Below, piece by piece: positions 44,855-54,315 of a stretch of DNA of 64,000 nucleotides (position 1 is its first letter; every line of letters starts with the position of its first letter). Source of the stretch: CAZIKB01 sp964539665 (GTDB taxonomy: Bacteria; Zhuqueibacterota; Zhuqueibacteria; Oceanimicrobiales; Oceanimicrobiaceae). The notes beneath the pieces are model-generated. The model was not told the DNA's origin. It saw only the letters and a list, made by a program, of their open reading frames with translations, and did no database searches. The DNA is taken from NCBI GenBank assembly GCA_964539665.1, contig CAZIKB010000008.1, positions 1-64,000 of the forward strand, given 5' to 3'. The position numbers were made by a program, and so were the translations under genes.

Positions 44855-45136
44855 ATGAGTACAAATCAAGACAGGGTCAGCAACGGTATTGTGGTTTTTA
44901 GTCCTGAAACCGCAACAGTTGCCAAAACACGGGGGATATTTTTCTTCATTGTTTTTTGCCTGATTATTCTGAGTCAGGCCTTTTATTGGTTGTTTGCTAA
45001 TTCAGCCGAACCAATAATTCTGGGGATGCCTTTCGGTATGTTCGTTATCGTGTGTTTAATTGCAATTGAATTTCTAACGCTACTCATTCTTTTCTTTTTA
45101 GAAGCGAGAGATAGTTTAAACAGTGGGGGTGCCTGA
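44855..45136 (+). CDS. Small two-helix membrane partner of the sodium:solute symporter
   Basis: 93 aa with two membrane helices (FFFIVFCLIILSQAFYWLF and FGMFVIVCLIAIEFLTLLI). Its stop overlaps the symporter start (TGATG), the arrangement seen for small DUF3311/DUF485-type subunits paired with SSS transporters. GGAGGA before ATG. Confidence 0.65.
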   Translation: MSTNQDRVSNGIVVFSPETATVAKTRGIFFFIVFCLIILSQAFYWLFANSAEPIILGMPFGMFVIVCLIAIEFLTLLILFFLEARDSLNSGGA

Positions 45137-46593
45137 TGGACTGGATCATAGTTACCACAATAATCTTTATCTATTTGTTCTTTATTCTCTTTTTAGGATC
45201 CTGGGCCGGTCGCGGCAGGGAAAAATCTGTGGTTGAATATATCGCGGCCAGCAGGAGCCTTGGCTTTATAGTGATGTACTTCTTGATGGGAGGAGCTATT
45301 TTTAGCGCTTTCGCCTATTTAGGCGGCCCTGGCTGGGCTTTCTCAAAAGGAGCGGCATCTTTTTACATATTAGGTTACTGCGCTCTTGGTCTGGTGCCAT
45401 GGTGGCTTTGGGGGCCCCGAGCGTTTCGAGCGGGTATTAAATTTCATTATGTAACGCAGGCCCAACTTTTCAGGGATCGGTTCCAATCTGATGCTTTATC
45501 CGTGATTGTAGCTGTCGTTTCTGTTCTTGCATTCATCCAATATATCACCCTGCAGATGAAAGGCAGCGCATATATTTTCGAAATCGCCTCGGGTGGCCGC
45601 ATTCCCTTTTGGGCAGGAGCGCTCATTGCCTATGTGGTGGTTCTGGCTTATGTTTTCTATGGCGGCGTGCGCGGTGTAGCCTGGACCAATGTCTTCCAGG
45701 GCGTGTTCATGATTGTCACAGCCTGGACCGTAGGGCTTTATCTGGCTTTCAAGCTTTATGGCGGTCCAACTGAAATGTTTAGTAAAATTTTGGCGGCCAA
45801 ACCAACTCATCTACTCATCGGCCCCGGCACAAAAATGGGTTTTGCTGAATATAGCACGGCTTTACTGGTTTCAGTATTAGGCTTTTCCATGTGGCCGCAT
45901 TTATTTATGAAAGCCTATACGGCGGAAAGCGAAAAGGTACTTAAAAAGACTATCATGGTGTATCCCACATTTGCCATCTTTTTAGTGCCGGTTCTCTTTA
46001 TCGGATTTGCTGGAATAATGCAGGTGACTCCCGAACAATTGGGCGAGCCAGATCGGATTTTGCCGTGGATGTTCCTCCACATGAAGTTTCCAGCCGTAAC
46101 AGTGGGTTTGATTTTAGCTGCTGCCCTCGCCGCAGCCATGTCTACCCAGGACACCATTACTCACGCAGCGGGCTCTATTTTCGCTCAGGACCTTGTAGAG
46201 CCGCTTAAAAAGGAAAAACACTCGGATAAAGATGCAACCCTGTGGATCCGCATTTCGGTAGTTGGATTTGGAGCGTTTTCGTATCTCGTAGCTATCTTAG
46301 GGGGGCAGACTCTGGTATCACTATTGCTTGGAGCATACGGCTCAATTGTGCAACTGCTGCCATTGGTCGCAGCAACATTTTTCTGGCCCAGGGCGACGAA
46401 AGCAGGAGCTATATCTGGACTCCTGGTTGGAGTGCTGTTCAATTTTGGCATTACTCTTAAAATTATCCCGCAGCTCTGGGGCATCCATTCAGGAATACAG
46501 GGACTGGTTCTAAATTTTTTTGTGCTGATTGTGGTTTCACTGCTCACCCGCCCGATGGACAGGGAGCATGTTTATAAATTTGTAAGATTATAG
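45136..46593 (+). CDS. Sodium:solute symporter (SSS family)
   Basis: 485 aa with about 13 hydrophobic helices and SSS landmarks: GSWAGRGREKSVVEYIAASR in helix 1-2, FSAFAYLGGPGWAFSKGA, and LAAAMSTQDTITHAAGSIFAQD around helices 8-9 containing the Na-site Ser/Thr. It takes up an organic solute with sodium. The M20 peptidase 20 nt downstream suggests an amidated amino acid or dipeptide substrate, but this is inference. Confidence 0.88.
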   Translation: MDWIIVTTIIFIYLFFILFLGSWAGRGREKSVVEYIAASRSLGFIVMYFLMGGAIFSAFAYLGGPGWAFSKGAASFYILGYCALGLVPWWLWGPRAFRAGIKFHYVTQAQLFRDRFQSDALSVIVAVVSVLAFIQYITLQMKGSAYIFEIASGGRIPFWAGALIAYVVVLAYVFYGGVRGVAWTNVFQGVFMIVTAWTVGLYLAFKLYGGPTEMFSKILAAKPTHLLIGPGTKMGFAEYSTALLVSVLGFSMWPHLFMKAYTAESEKVLKKTIMVYPTFAIFLVPVLFIGFAGIMQVTPEQLGEPDRILPWMFLHMKFPAVTVGLILAAALAAAMSTQDTITHAAGSIFAQDLVEPLKKEKHSDKDATLWIRISVVGFGAFSYLVAILGGQTLVSLLLGAYGSIVQLLPLVAATFFWPRATKAGAISGLLVGVLFNFGITLKIIPQLWGIHSGIQGLVLNFFVLIVVSLLTRPMDREHVYKFVRL

Positions 46594-46613
46594 GGAATAT
46601 CAGGAGATTTACA

Positions 46614-47777
46614 ATGTTAGAGTTCAAAAAACTGGTAAATGAGCACAAAGACCTATTCATCAAAATCCGTCGCGACCTGCATCGCATACCGGAAACTGCT
46701 TTTACCGAAAAGAAGACTTCAGCTTATGTGGCAGATTACTTAAAACGAGAAGGTCTGGAAGTACAGACAGGAATTGCTCAAACAGGTGTGGTAGCCCTGA
46801 TGAAACGTGCAGATGCTGGTAAAACCTTGCTGATTCGTTCTGACATGGACGCCCTGCCAATAACCGAAGCCACAGGTCTGCCCTTTTCCTCGCAGCATGA
46901 GGGAATTATGCATGCTTGCGGCCATGATGCCCATATGGCTATGGTACTCGGCGCGGCCACGATTCTCAATAAGGTCAGGGTCAAATTGAACGGTAATATC
47001 AAATTCCTGTTTCAACCTGCTGAAGAAGGGCCAGGCGGTGCAAAAGCTATGATTGAAGCAGGTGTGATGGAAAATCCACACGTGGATTATTCGGTTGGTT
47101 GTCACGTTTGGCCGGCGATACCTGAAGGAAAGATAGGCGTGAAAGCCGGATACCTTATGGCAGCCACGGATAAATTTGATCTTAAAATAATCGGGAAAGA
47201 AGGCCACGGCGCCATGCCACATCAATGTGTGGATGCACTCGAAGTGGGTACGCAGGTCATCAACGCATTGCAACGCCTCATAAGCCGGCAGATGAATCCA
47301 TTGGAGCCAGCGGTTGTAACGGTTGGCAGTTTTCACGCTGGTCGAGCCGATAATATTATTCCAGGCGAGGCAACCATGAGTGGCACAACCAGAACGTTTA
47401 ATCGGGATATTTGGGATTCCTGGCACGAACGCATTGAAAAGATTGTCAGCGGTATCTGTCAATCCATGGGCGCCAATTATGAATTGAAATTTACAAAAGG
47501 ATATCCGCCCCTGTTTAACGAAGAGTCGATGGCTGAGGTTGTTCGCAAATGTGCAGGAGAAGTTGTGGGCGACGAGCAAGTTATTGAACCTGAGCAGACA
47601 ATGGGCGGTGAGGATATGGCGTTCTACCTGGAGAAATCAAAAGGCTGCTTCTTCTTTTTGGGCGCAGGACGTCCGGGCGGAGCCCCTATTCACAATCCTA
47701 AATTTGACTTAAATGAAGATGTGTTATTGACCGGTGTCGAAATGTATTGCCGGATTGCATTTGAATTACTGAGTTAG
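46614..47777 (+). CDS. M20-family aminoacylase/amidohydrolase (hippurate-hydrolase type)
   Basis: The two-metal site can be read: CGHDAHM (about 103-109), QPAEEG (about 138-143), GCHVWP (about 162-167) and the C-terminal PIHNPKFD. The dimerisation lid is at about 180-290 (GKEGHGAMPHQCVDA). 387 aa is normal. The enzyme releases amino acids from N-acyl or peptide conjugates in the cytoplasm. GGAG before ATG; co-transcribed with the symporter. Confidence 0.88.
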   Translation: MLEFKKLVNEHKDLFIKIRRDLHRIPETAFTEKKTSAYVADYLKREGLEVQTGIAQTGVVALMKRADAGKTLLIRSDMDALPITEATGLPFSSQHEGIMHACGHDAHMAMVLGAATILNKVRVKLNGNIKFLFQPAEEGPGGAKAMIEAGVMENPHVDYSVGCHVWPAIPEGKIGVKAGYLMAATDKFDLKIIGKEGHGAMPHQCVDALEVGTQVINALQRLISRQMNPLEPAVVTVGSFHAGRADNIIPGEATMSGTTRTFNRDIWDSWHERIEKIVSGICQSMGANYELKFTKGYPPLFNEESMAEVVRKCAGEVVGDEQVIEPEQTMGGEDMAFYLEKSKGCFFFLGAGRPGGAPIHNPKFDLNEDVLLTGVEMYCRIAFELLS

Positions 47778-48239
47778 CAGGCCTAATGCAGTCGTTATGA
47801 CTCAACTCATATTAATGGACATGCATTGTATCCTTTTTCTTTCAATAATCGTTTAATAATAATAGATGCGTAAATTTATGAAAGATTCAAATACCCCTGC
47901 CGCAATAAGAATAAAACTATTTGAGAAATTGGACTGTTAAAATATGACAAGAATGAGTAATTTTAAGCCTAAAGACAAACAATAATCAGGGTATTTCTAT
48001 GAACGATTCCAGACAGCTTTGCTTTTTCAAATTACTTCACCATAACTAACCAGGAAACTCTGTACCTGCAAAATCCATTTCTTTCTCCGCCCATTTTTGA
48101 ACTACTATCCAAAACAACTATATACAGAAAATAATAAAACCCAAAATAAATACGCAGATTGTATCCTTTTTCAAAACGACTTCGTCTACATTTGTAGAAA
48201 TAAGTGTTTTAAAATAATATAATGAAGGAGGTGAAAATA
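47778..48239. other. Intergenic stretch
   Basis: AT-rich 462 nt without a credible gene; a strong AAGGAGGTG at its end serves the next small gene. Confidence 0.4.
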
Positions 48240-48425
48240 ATGGCTGAGTCAAAACAAAAAGAATCAAAGACAAAAGAACAGTCGCAGGCATCAGGGACTT
48301 GTTGTAATATTGAAGATATGTTCAAAAAGATGCAAAATTTTTGTGGTGGCGACGAAGGTTCTTTTAACTGTGATACAATGATGCAACGGATGTGTCAGGG
48401 TGAATCCAAGGGAACAGAAAAGTAA
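48240..48425 (+). CDS. Small cytoplasmic Cys/Met-rich protein
   Basis: 61 aa without signal peptide: a charged N-terminus, then GTCCNIEDMFKKMQNFCGG and FNCDTMMQRMCQG, five Cys and several Met. AAGGAGGTG is correctly spaced for ATG 48240 rather than the ATG 18 nt upstream. The composition suggests thiophilic metal or arsenite binding. It lies upstream of decayed genes and the MarR-ArsM pair. No known family recognised. Confidence 0.55.
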   Translation: MAESKQKESKTKEQSQASGTCCNIEDMFKKMQNFCGGDEGSFNCDTMMQRMCQGESKGTEK

Positions 48426-48508
48426 TAAGCTAATTTGTGGTAGATGATAGTAATTTATGATGCTTTCATCTACCACATTTAATTTAAATAAAAGAAAGGA
48501 TGATGATA

Positions 48509-48718
48509 ATGGGAAATACAATTGTGCAAAATGTTTTAAAGCCGCAAGAGTAAAAAACTTTATCAGTTGGATTCCTGCTTGTTGGATTGGCGATTGCTAT
48601 TACAGCAGTGAGCTATATCCTGAACATGACTTTCATTTATCAGTGGCTTGTTTGGATAATCGGTCTGGCGTTTTTTGTCGTAGCAACATTGAGTTTCGAG
48701 TGGCCGCGAGCATTTAAT
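48509..48718 (+). pseudogene. Remnant of a small two-helix membrane protein with in-frame TAA
   Basis: AAAGGA precedes ATG 48509; after 14 codons a TAA (48551-48553) interrupts, and the same frame continues with TLSVGFLLVGLAIAITAVSY, IYQWLVWIIGLAFFVVATLS and FEWPRAFN. Beyond that the frame runs into unrelated sequence. The parent family is not recognised. Confidence 0.45.
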
Positions 48719-48803
48719 CGTCAGGGCGATGTACCAGATGGAAGATTCCGACAAATTCTTCATCTGTCCATACCTTTTGCTTTTCTCTTAAGCAGTCAGG
48801 TGT

Positions 48804-48998
48804 GTGCGGATTGGCACCGGACTTGGTTTACCAATCTGCTATGCTATAGTCAAAGAACATCACGGCAACACTGACATCAAGTCAAAAGTAAGCGTCGGGA
48901 CAACCGTTACAGTTAGCCTACCGACGGATTTGGCGGCTAGGCTCATGAATTATCAAAGAGTTAGGTTTCAAGATTATCTAAAACAATACACTTTTTAA
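48804..48998 (+). pseudogene. C-terminal fragment of a sensor histidine kinase
   Basis: The frame reads RIGTGLGLPICYAIVKEHHG followed by VSVGTTVTVSLPTD: the G2 box and last strand of an HATPase_c domain. No dimerisation domain, N or G1 box lies upstream; instead there is the unrelated membrane-protein remnant. It is a truncated relic, joined by deletion or recombination. Confidence 0.65.
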
Positions 48999-49172
48999 AA
49001 GCGTTATTTTTTGTACAAATGTATGCCCGAATGTTTTTGTCGGGCATACATTTGGCAGCGAAGGACTGGATTCCCGCTTAAACATGCGGGAATGACTAAA
49101 GAAAGTAAGGAAGGAAAAAGTGTTCAACTGTGAAAATGAAATAGAATTAATTTTGTAAAAATAATAAAATTG

Positions 49173-49201
49173 TTGACATAGTCGAGTTTAATTCGTATTA
49201 T
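49173..49201 (+). promoter_or_regulatory. Sigma70-type promoter of the MarR-type gene, with candidate operator
   Basis: TTGACA (49173-49178), 17-nt spacer, TATTAT (49196-49201). Just downstream lies GTTAGGACACTAAC and ATTAGGTAGTTTACT (49203-49231), between the -10 and the start codon at 49248. ATTAGGCAGCTTACT plus TTAGGACGGTAA recur at 50968-50995. The placement fits an autoregulatory MarR operator. Confidence 0.6.
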
Positions 49202-49247
49202 TGTTAGGACACTAACTATTAGGTAGTTTACTTATAAAATTAATACA

Positions 49248-49709
49248 ATGGAACAAAATTGTTGTCAACCCGGAACGTATGATATCGATCTTGATGATTT
49301 TAGCGCTGTCACAGATTCGATTGATAAAATTAACAAAAAACTGTTTCGAATTCATAATGCATATATCACTGCCATTGGGATAACTCCTCAGCAATATTTC
49401 ATCTTAGACTATCTGTGGAAAAAAGATGGTACTCCGCTTAATGAGCTGGCTAAAGTACATGGAACCGCAAAAAGCACCATAACCGGAATAGTAGACACAA
49501 TGGAAAAAAATAAACTTGTCTACCGAGACCGCGGTAGCGATGACCGCCGGGTTATTCTGATTCGCTTGACTAAAAAAGGAAAGTCGATGCAGAATAAAAC
49601 TGTCGACTTAAATGCAATTACAAATAAATGTTGTGCCAACATAAATAGAGATGAAATCAGACAGCTTCGAAAACTTTTAACCAAATTTAATCAACAAATT
49701 ACTGTTTAA
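49248..49709 (+). CDS. MarR-family transcriptional regulator with N-terminal Cys pair
   Basis: 153 aa with the MarR winged helix (ITPQQYFILDYLWKKDGTPL, NELAKVHGTAKSTITGIVDT, wing DRGSDDRRVILIRLTKKG). CC at residues 5-6 and KCC in the last third are unusual and could sense arsenite or another thiophilic ligand. It is followed by arsM on the same strand, 86 nt downstream. Confidence 0.85.
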   Translation: MEQNCCQPGTYDIDLDDFSAVTDSIDKINKKLFRIHNAYITAIGITPQQYFILDYLWKKDGTPLNELAKVHGTAKSTITGIVDTMEKNKLVYRDRGSDDRRVILIRLTKKGKSMQNKTVDLNAITNKCCANINRDEIRQLRKLLTKFNQQITV

Positions 49710-49795
49710 AAGCAGGCTATAAAAGTCTATTTTTTTATATTATTAATTAGGTTCATAACAATCAATCACCTTACCAAATTAAAAGGAAAATTAAA

Positions 49796-50620
49796 ATGGA
49801 AGATTCAAAAAAGTCAGCAATCAAAGAAAAAGTAAAAAATCATTATTCAGGCTTGATTTCTAATTCAAACAAAGAACCAGCAAGCTGTTGCTCACCTTCC
49901 TCAGAGACTGCAAGTTGTTGTGGTCCAGAATCTGCGACGGTAACAACGTTAATATCTGGTTGGGCAGAATCAATTGGATATGATAAGAAGGACCTTTCTG
50001 ATTTACCAGAGGAAGCTGTTGGAAATACATTCGGTTGCGGCACACCTCTCGCGAATACTGAAATTAAAGAAGGCGATGTCGTTCTGGATTTAGGTTCAGG
50101 AGCGGGATTAGATATACTGCTTGCTTCCAAACAAGTCGGCAAGACTGGAAAAGCTATCGGCCTGGATATGACACCTGAGATGATTGAAAAAGCAACGGAA
50201 AATACCCACAAAATGGGTGTGGATAATGTAGAATTCAGACTTGGTGAAATGGAAAATATGCCCATCGATGATAACAGTGTTAACCTGGTAATTTCAAATT
50301 GTGTGATTAATCTTTCGCCAGATAAACCTCAGGTTTTCAAAGAGACATTTCGGGTACTCAAACCTGGAGGCAAGCTCGTTGTTTCAGATATTGTAGCCGA
50401 TGGTTTATCAGATGAGCTGAAAAATGACCTTTCTGCCTGGGTCAGTTGTGTTGCTGGGGCCCTTAGTGAAAAAGAGTATTTACTAGCAATAGAAGATGCT
50501 GGTTTTGAAAAAGTCGAAGTTTTGAATCGCGCTTTTATGAATGAAGAAATAATCTCTCAAACGGGATTCAAATTCGATGGAAAAATTGCCAGCATCAAAG
50601 TGAAAGCGATAAAATCATGA
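49796..50620 (+). CDS. arsM: Arsenite S-adenosylmethionine methyltransferase
   Basis: Methylates As(III) using SAM. SAM site VVLDLGSGAGLDILLA (about 95-110) and LDMTPEMI. The three conserved arsenic-binding cysteines are present: C81 (FGCGTP), C169 (ISNCVINLS) and C218 (WVSCVAGAL). Extra Cys pairs CC31-32 and CC41-42 are in the N-terminal extension, as in many ArsM. Length 274 aa is typical. With a MarR-type regulator upstream, arsenic-inducible expression is inferred; no arsR, arsB or arsC is in the window. Confidence 0.9.
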   Translation: MEDSKKSAIKEKVKNHYSGLISNSNKEPASCCSPSSETASCCGPESATVTTLISGWAESIGYDKKDLSDLPEEAVGNTFGCGTPLANTEIKEGDVVLDLGSGAGLDILLASKQVGKTGKAIGLDMTPEMIEKATENTHKMGVDNVEFRLGEMENMPIDDNSVNLVISNCVINLSPDKPQVFKETFRVLKPGGKLVVSDIVADGLSDELKNDLSAWVSCVAGALSEKEYLLAIEDAGFEKVEVLNRAFMNEEIISQTGFKFDGKIASIKVKAIKS

Positions 50621-50693
50621 GCCTCAGAAATATATAATTGAACAAAGTCAGCAAAACTTGAATAATCACTTGTAATCGAGGAGAAATCACTTT

Positions 50694-50903
50694 ATGTTTC
50701 TTTCGGTTGTTCTACTATTCTTCGATAATTCTCGCGCGCTGATAGGTATTCAGATTCCGGTTTCCTCAAAACTGAAGTTTGGCAGTGAAGCACTGTTTGC
50801 ACTTTCAAATTATATGGAACTCAAATCAGGAGATTTGAAAAAACATTCATTTAACCCACCGATGATTAAGTGGAATTTTACGATCAGGTATGAAATGTTA
50901 TAA
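50694..50903 (+). CDS. Short ORF, possible outer-membrane protein fragment
   Basis: A 69-codon frame with GAGG upstream of ATG. It ends WNFTIRYEML, resembling a last barrel strand. No full domain; may be a relic of a larger envelope protein. Confidence 0.25.
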   Translation: MFLSVVLLFFDNSRALIGIQIPVSSKLKFGSEALFALSNYMELKSGDLKKHSFNPPMIKWNFTIRYEML

Positions 50904-51023
50904 AATGTGTGTCCATTTTTAAATGAATTCGTCGAAATAATAAAGACGATTTTTTTAAATATTATAATTAGGCAGCTTACTATTAGGACGGTAATTTATT
51001 AATTAAAACTTCTAAAACTCAAT

Positions 51024-51140
51024 AGACTGATGCAAAATGCAACTTTTCATCGGATGGGTAACTCGGCGGCCGCTGCCACCTAGTCAGCAAGATAGTGGCA
51101 GACGCCACTACCCTACCCTTCTTCGGTTTTGCAGAAGTCT
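51024..51140. repeat. Degenerate second copy of the AGACTTCTGCAAAA MITE family
   Basis: Left end AGACTGATGCAAAAT, right end TTTTGCAGAAGTCT. The right end is identical to that of the 18195-18353 element over 14 nt; the left differs at 2 of 15 positions. Internal sequence differs (GCTGCCAC...GTGGCAGACG dyad). Confidence 0.6.
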
Positions 51141-51328
51141 AAAAATTCAACAGAAAGGCTGTAAAATTTTATGAAGCGTTTTCAGGTACCTCGTATCGCA
51201 AACTGCAGTGACGGCTGCTGAATTTGGTCCGGTGCAAGACGGTAAACTGTTCCTGCATATCGGTCCCAATCATAGCAAAATAGTTATCACAAGACAGATG
51301 GGCAGTTGATAAACTTCATCACACAATA

Positions 51329-51364
51329 AGACCGACGCCATCTCTTTATCAGGTGGCGTCGGCC
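51329..51364. terminator. GC-rich hairpin
   Basis: GACCGACGCCATCT and AGGTGGCGTCGGCC form a 14-bp stem with two G-U/mismatch positions and a 7-nt loop, followed by TTGATT. It stands out from AT-rich surroundings and probably terminates transcription. Confidence 0.5.
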
Positions 51365-51617
51365 TTGATTGCACTCTGAGAAGTCAAATAATTTAGTGAC
51401 ACTCCAAAAATCGAGTTACTTTTCTCCTTTTTTAAATTATATTTGTTAAATTGGCCCAGGCCTGTAAATGCAAAAACAATTTACAGATTAATGTTTTTAC
51501 TTGACTATTCATTCATATTTTTTAAAATAGTGTAATAATCATTTTTTGAGCATGAACTTTTAATTGAGTGCAGAGTTAGTGAAAAATCTTGGATAAAGAT
51601 CAGGATAATTGTGTCCC

Positions 51618-52523
51618 ATGAAGAAAACTTCTTCAGATTTGGCCAGGTCCATTACCTGGACTGGCAGCAAGCAAACTTATTTCACAGCCCGTCTTTTGGT
51701 GGATAAAGATTTAGTAAACGACTTCTACCGGGCTTATGCCTATCTTCGCTGGGTTGACGATTTTATAGACATAGAATCACAAGCTGATGTTGAGCGTATT
51801 TCGTTCATTAAAAAGCAAAGACTATTGATTGAAGGCCTTTACAGCAGTGAGATACCGAACGACCTGATTCCTGAAGAAGAAATAATTGCTGACTTAATAA
51901 GGCATGATAACACAGAAAATAGCGGACTCCAGTCTTTTATACGCAATATGTTTAACATAATAGAGTTTGATGCTCATCGAAAAGGGCGACTCATCAGCGA
52001 ACAAGAATTGACGTGGTATTCGGATTGCGTGGCGAAATCAGTAACTGACGGAATCCAATATTTCATTGGCAAATCTCATCCTTATCCAAACACTGAAAAC
52101 CGTTATCTGGCAGGTAATGCCGCCCATATAACGCACTTACTTCGCGATATGCTGCAGGACACAGCAGATGGTTTTATAAATATTCCACGGGAACACCTTG
52201 AAAAACACAGCATTAGCCCGGAGGATATATCCAGTCACAAGTTACAAGCCTGGGTACAGAAACGAGTAAAACAAGCCAGGCAATACTTCCACGAGGGCAG
52301 ACGCTATTTAGATGGACTGGATTTATTACGCTGTAAAATTGTTGGCCTCTGGTATTGCGCCCGATTTGAAAGCGTTTTGGATACGATCGAGCAGGACGAC
52401 TACATCCTTAGAGAGTCTTACAACGAGCGTCGACAGTTTGCCACATGGATCAAAATTGCCTGGTTAGGCGTCACTATCACCCTTCGTCACATCGCCCGTC
52501 GAGTTTTGTCAGGTTGGCGCTGA
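51618..52523 (+). CDS. Squalene/phytoene synthase-family protein
   Basis: Head-to-head isoprenyl diphosphate synthase fold with two Asp-rich Mg sites: LRWVDDFIDIE (about residue 44-54) and LLRDMLQDTADGFINIPRE (about 174-192). These condense two prenyl diphosphates to squalene, phytoene or related C30-C40 products. No desaturase or cyclase genes are adjacent. The C-terminus is basic with a hydrophobic helix. Starts at ATG 51618; a TTG nine nt upstream is less likely. Confidence 0.75.
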   Translation: MKKTSSDLARSITWTGSKQTYFTARLLVDKDLVNDFYRAYAYLRWVDDFIDIESQADVERISFIKKQRLLIEGLYSSEIPNDLIPEEEIIADLIRHDNTENSGLQSFIRNMFNIIEFDAHRKGRLISEQELTWYSDCVAKSVTDGIQYFIGKSHPYPNTENRYLAGNAAHITHLLRDMLQDTADGFINIPREHLEKHSISPEDISSHKLQAWVQKRVKQARQYFHEGRRYLDGLDLLRCKIVGLWYCARFESVLDTIEQDDYILRESYNERRQFATWIKIAWLGVTITLRHIARRVLSGWR

Positions 52524-52636
52524 TGCGTGGTTCAGAAGAAATTGACTTGAGCCAGAAATGATAAATAAATCTAAATCGTTGATAACTAACTATCTTTGAA
52601 CCAAAAGACTTATTTCATTAAAAGGAGAACTTACTT

Positions 52637-52897
52637 ATGAAAAAACATTTTGTATTCTTTTATTTTATGAAAAACTCACCTGACAAAATTCGAGAGACTG
52701 TTCCTGCACATGTTGAGTACTGGAAAAACAGCAATGTAGAAAAATATAAGGGAGGTCCTTTTGCTGATAGAACAGGTGGACTGATATCATTCGTAACTAC
52801 AAGCCTGGAGGAGGCAACAACAATTATAATGCAGGATCCATTTCTAACTGAGGACCTTATTGAAAACAAATGGATAAAAGAGTGGATTGTTGAATAA
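52637..52897 (+). CDS. YciI-like (YCII-related) small protein
   Basis: 86 aa ferredoxin-like fold with HFVFFYFMKNSPDKIRETVP, the conserved His in PAHVEYWK, and Asp-Pro in MQDPFLTED, the two YciI active-site landmarks. Possible dehalogenase/lyase-like fold; function unknown. GGAG before ATG. Confidence 0.75.
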   Translation: MKKHFVFFYFMKNSPDKIRETVPAHVEYWKNSNVEKYKGGPFADRTGGLISFVTTSLEEATTIIMQDPFLTEDLIENKWIKEWIVE

Positions 52898-53042
52898 ATA
52901 AAACTAATTCCTTGCATATACAGACTATTTTTTTTATACTGGACGATTCAGGCTTTATCCAAATTACAATGTTCTGATTAAAGAACGGGTCAACTTTTTT
53001 TTATATGGTATTTTGCCCTACACACAGGGGGGAAAAAGTGAG

Positions 53043-54200
53043 ATGCAGTTTATCCAACTTATAAAACTACTACCCATTGTATTGATTTATATATGCAATC
53101 AAGCAATATTTTCACAACCATATCATATTCAGGGTCAATTATCTGGCTGGACTTTCCTTAAGGAAAAATCCATTTCCAGCAGTCAGGTTGGACTTCGATA
53201 TATTCCGGAGCTTTCCATGGAAAAATCTTTTAGCAATGGTCTGACTGTTGATTCTGAGCTCTCGCTGAAAATATTTAGTTCACAGCAATTTGATTCAATT
53301 GACAGAATAGTTGATGATGGTGACGCCAAACCTTACCGTTTCTGGCTTCGGTTAACATCATCGCAATTAGAAGTCCGCATAGGGCTGCAGAAGATCAACT
53401 TCGGTTCGGCCACGCTTTTGCGCCCATTGATGTGGTTTGACCAAATCGATTCACGCGATCCGTTACAACTCACGGACGGCGTTTATGGAATCCTGGCAAG
53501 ATATTATTTTCTGAACAATGCCAATATCTGGCTTTGGGGACTATATGGCCAGGATGACACAAAAGGATGGGAAGTGATTTCCACTTCTGACAAAACCGTT
53601 GAATATGGTGGACGTATTCAGTATCCACTATTCAAAGGTGAAATTGCAATGACGTACCATCACAGGCGCCTGGATATAATTAAATTTTCATTTGCTCCGG
53701 ATTTATCCGTTGCGAACGAACCGGCTGAAAACCGCCTGGCAGTGGACGCGAAGTGGGATCTCGGTGTTGGATTCTGGTTTGAAAGCGTGTTCATTCATCA
53801 GGATATGAACATTTTACCTTTTAAATACAGAAAGTTCATCAACTTTGGAATAGATTATACCTTGCCAATAGGATCGGGGTTAAATGTGCTGGGAGAACAT
53901 TTACATATCGCGTTAACAAACAAACCTTTTGGTACCGGGGAAAGTTTTAATCTATCCGCACTGTTAATGAACTACAATCTGGGATTGTTAGATCGTATTA
54001 CCGCCATTACCTTTTTTGATTGGGAGAATCATCAGTTTTCTCGTTATATTAGCTGGGGTCGTATTTATGACAACTGGAGCTTTTATCTTAATGGTTTTTG
54101 GAATCCTGATGAGACAAATTTTTTAGGCTTTGAAAGTGAAACCCGGAGTAATTTTGGTGCGGGCAAAGGAATACAAGTAATAGTGGTGTTTAATCACTAA
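53043..54200 (+). CDS. Outer-membrane beta-barrel protein of the ABC export cluster
   Basis: Signal peptide (LLPIVLIYICNQAIFSQ), then alternating strands across 360 residues, e.g. QLEVRIGLQKINFGSATLLR, LRPLMWFDQIDSRDPLQLTD, ending GIQVIVVFNH. The motif around IGLQKINFGSA and DPLQLTDGVYG is seen in porin-like/DUF1302-type barrels found beside LolA/ABC systems. I start at ATG 53043; the ORF extends up to a TTG. First gene of the cluster through 58893. Confidence 0.65.
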   Translation: MQFIQLIKLLPIVLIYICNQAIFSQPYHIQGQLSGWTFLKEKSISSSQVGLRYIPELSMEKSFSNGLTVDSELSLKIFSSQQFDSIDRIVDDGDAKPYRFWLRLTSSQLEVRIGLQKINFGSATLLRPLMWFDQIDSRDPLQLTDGVYGILARYYFLNNANIWLWGLYGQDDTKGWEVISTSDKTVEYGGRIQYPLFKGEIAMTYHHRRLDIIKFSFAPDLSVANEPAENRLAVDAKWDLGVGFWFESVFIHQDMNILPFKYRKFINFGIDYTLPIGSGLNVLGEHLHIALTNKPFGTGESFNLSALLMNYNLGLLDRITAITFFDWENHQFSRYISWGRIYDNWSFYLNGFWNPDETNFLGFESETRSNFGAGKGIQVIVVFNH

Positions 54201-54315
54201 TCTTAACATAGAACACGGATTGGACAGATCGAACGGATTATCGCGGATTTCCATTCGTATGATTTATGTTTTTTTTAAACAGCGCTTTAAAAGATACGAT
54301 TGAAAAGGAGAAATC

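Larger units (their letters stand above)
50904..51617. other. Repeat-rich stretch without intact gene
   Basis: Holds the duplicated MarR-operator-like sequence (50968-50995), the MITE relative (51024-51140), a short out-of-context coding-like fragment (AEFGPVQDGKLFLHIGPN, about 51211-51264), a terminator hairpin (51329-51364) and AT-rich leader sequence of the next gene. Confidence 0.5.

Noticed and set aside
46740..47579. 279-codon minus-strand ORF within the M20 gene
   Set aside because: Shadow frame of a clear enzyme; composition not protein-like and no ribosome site.
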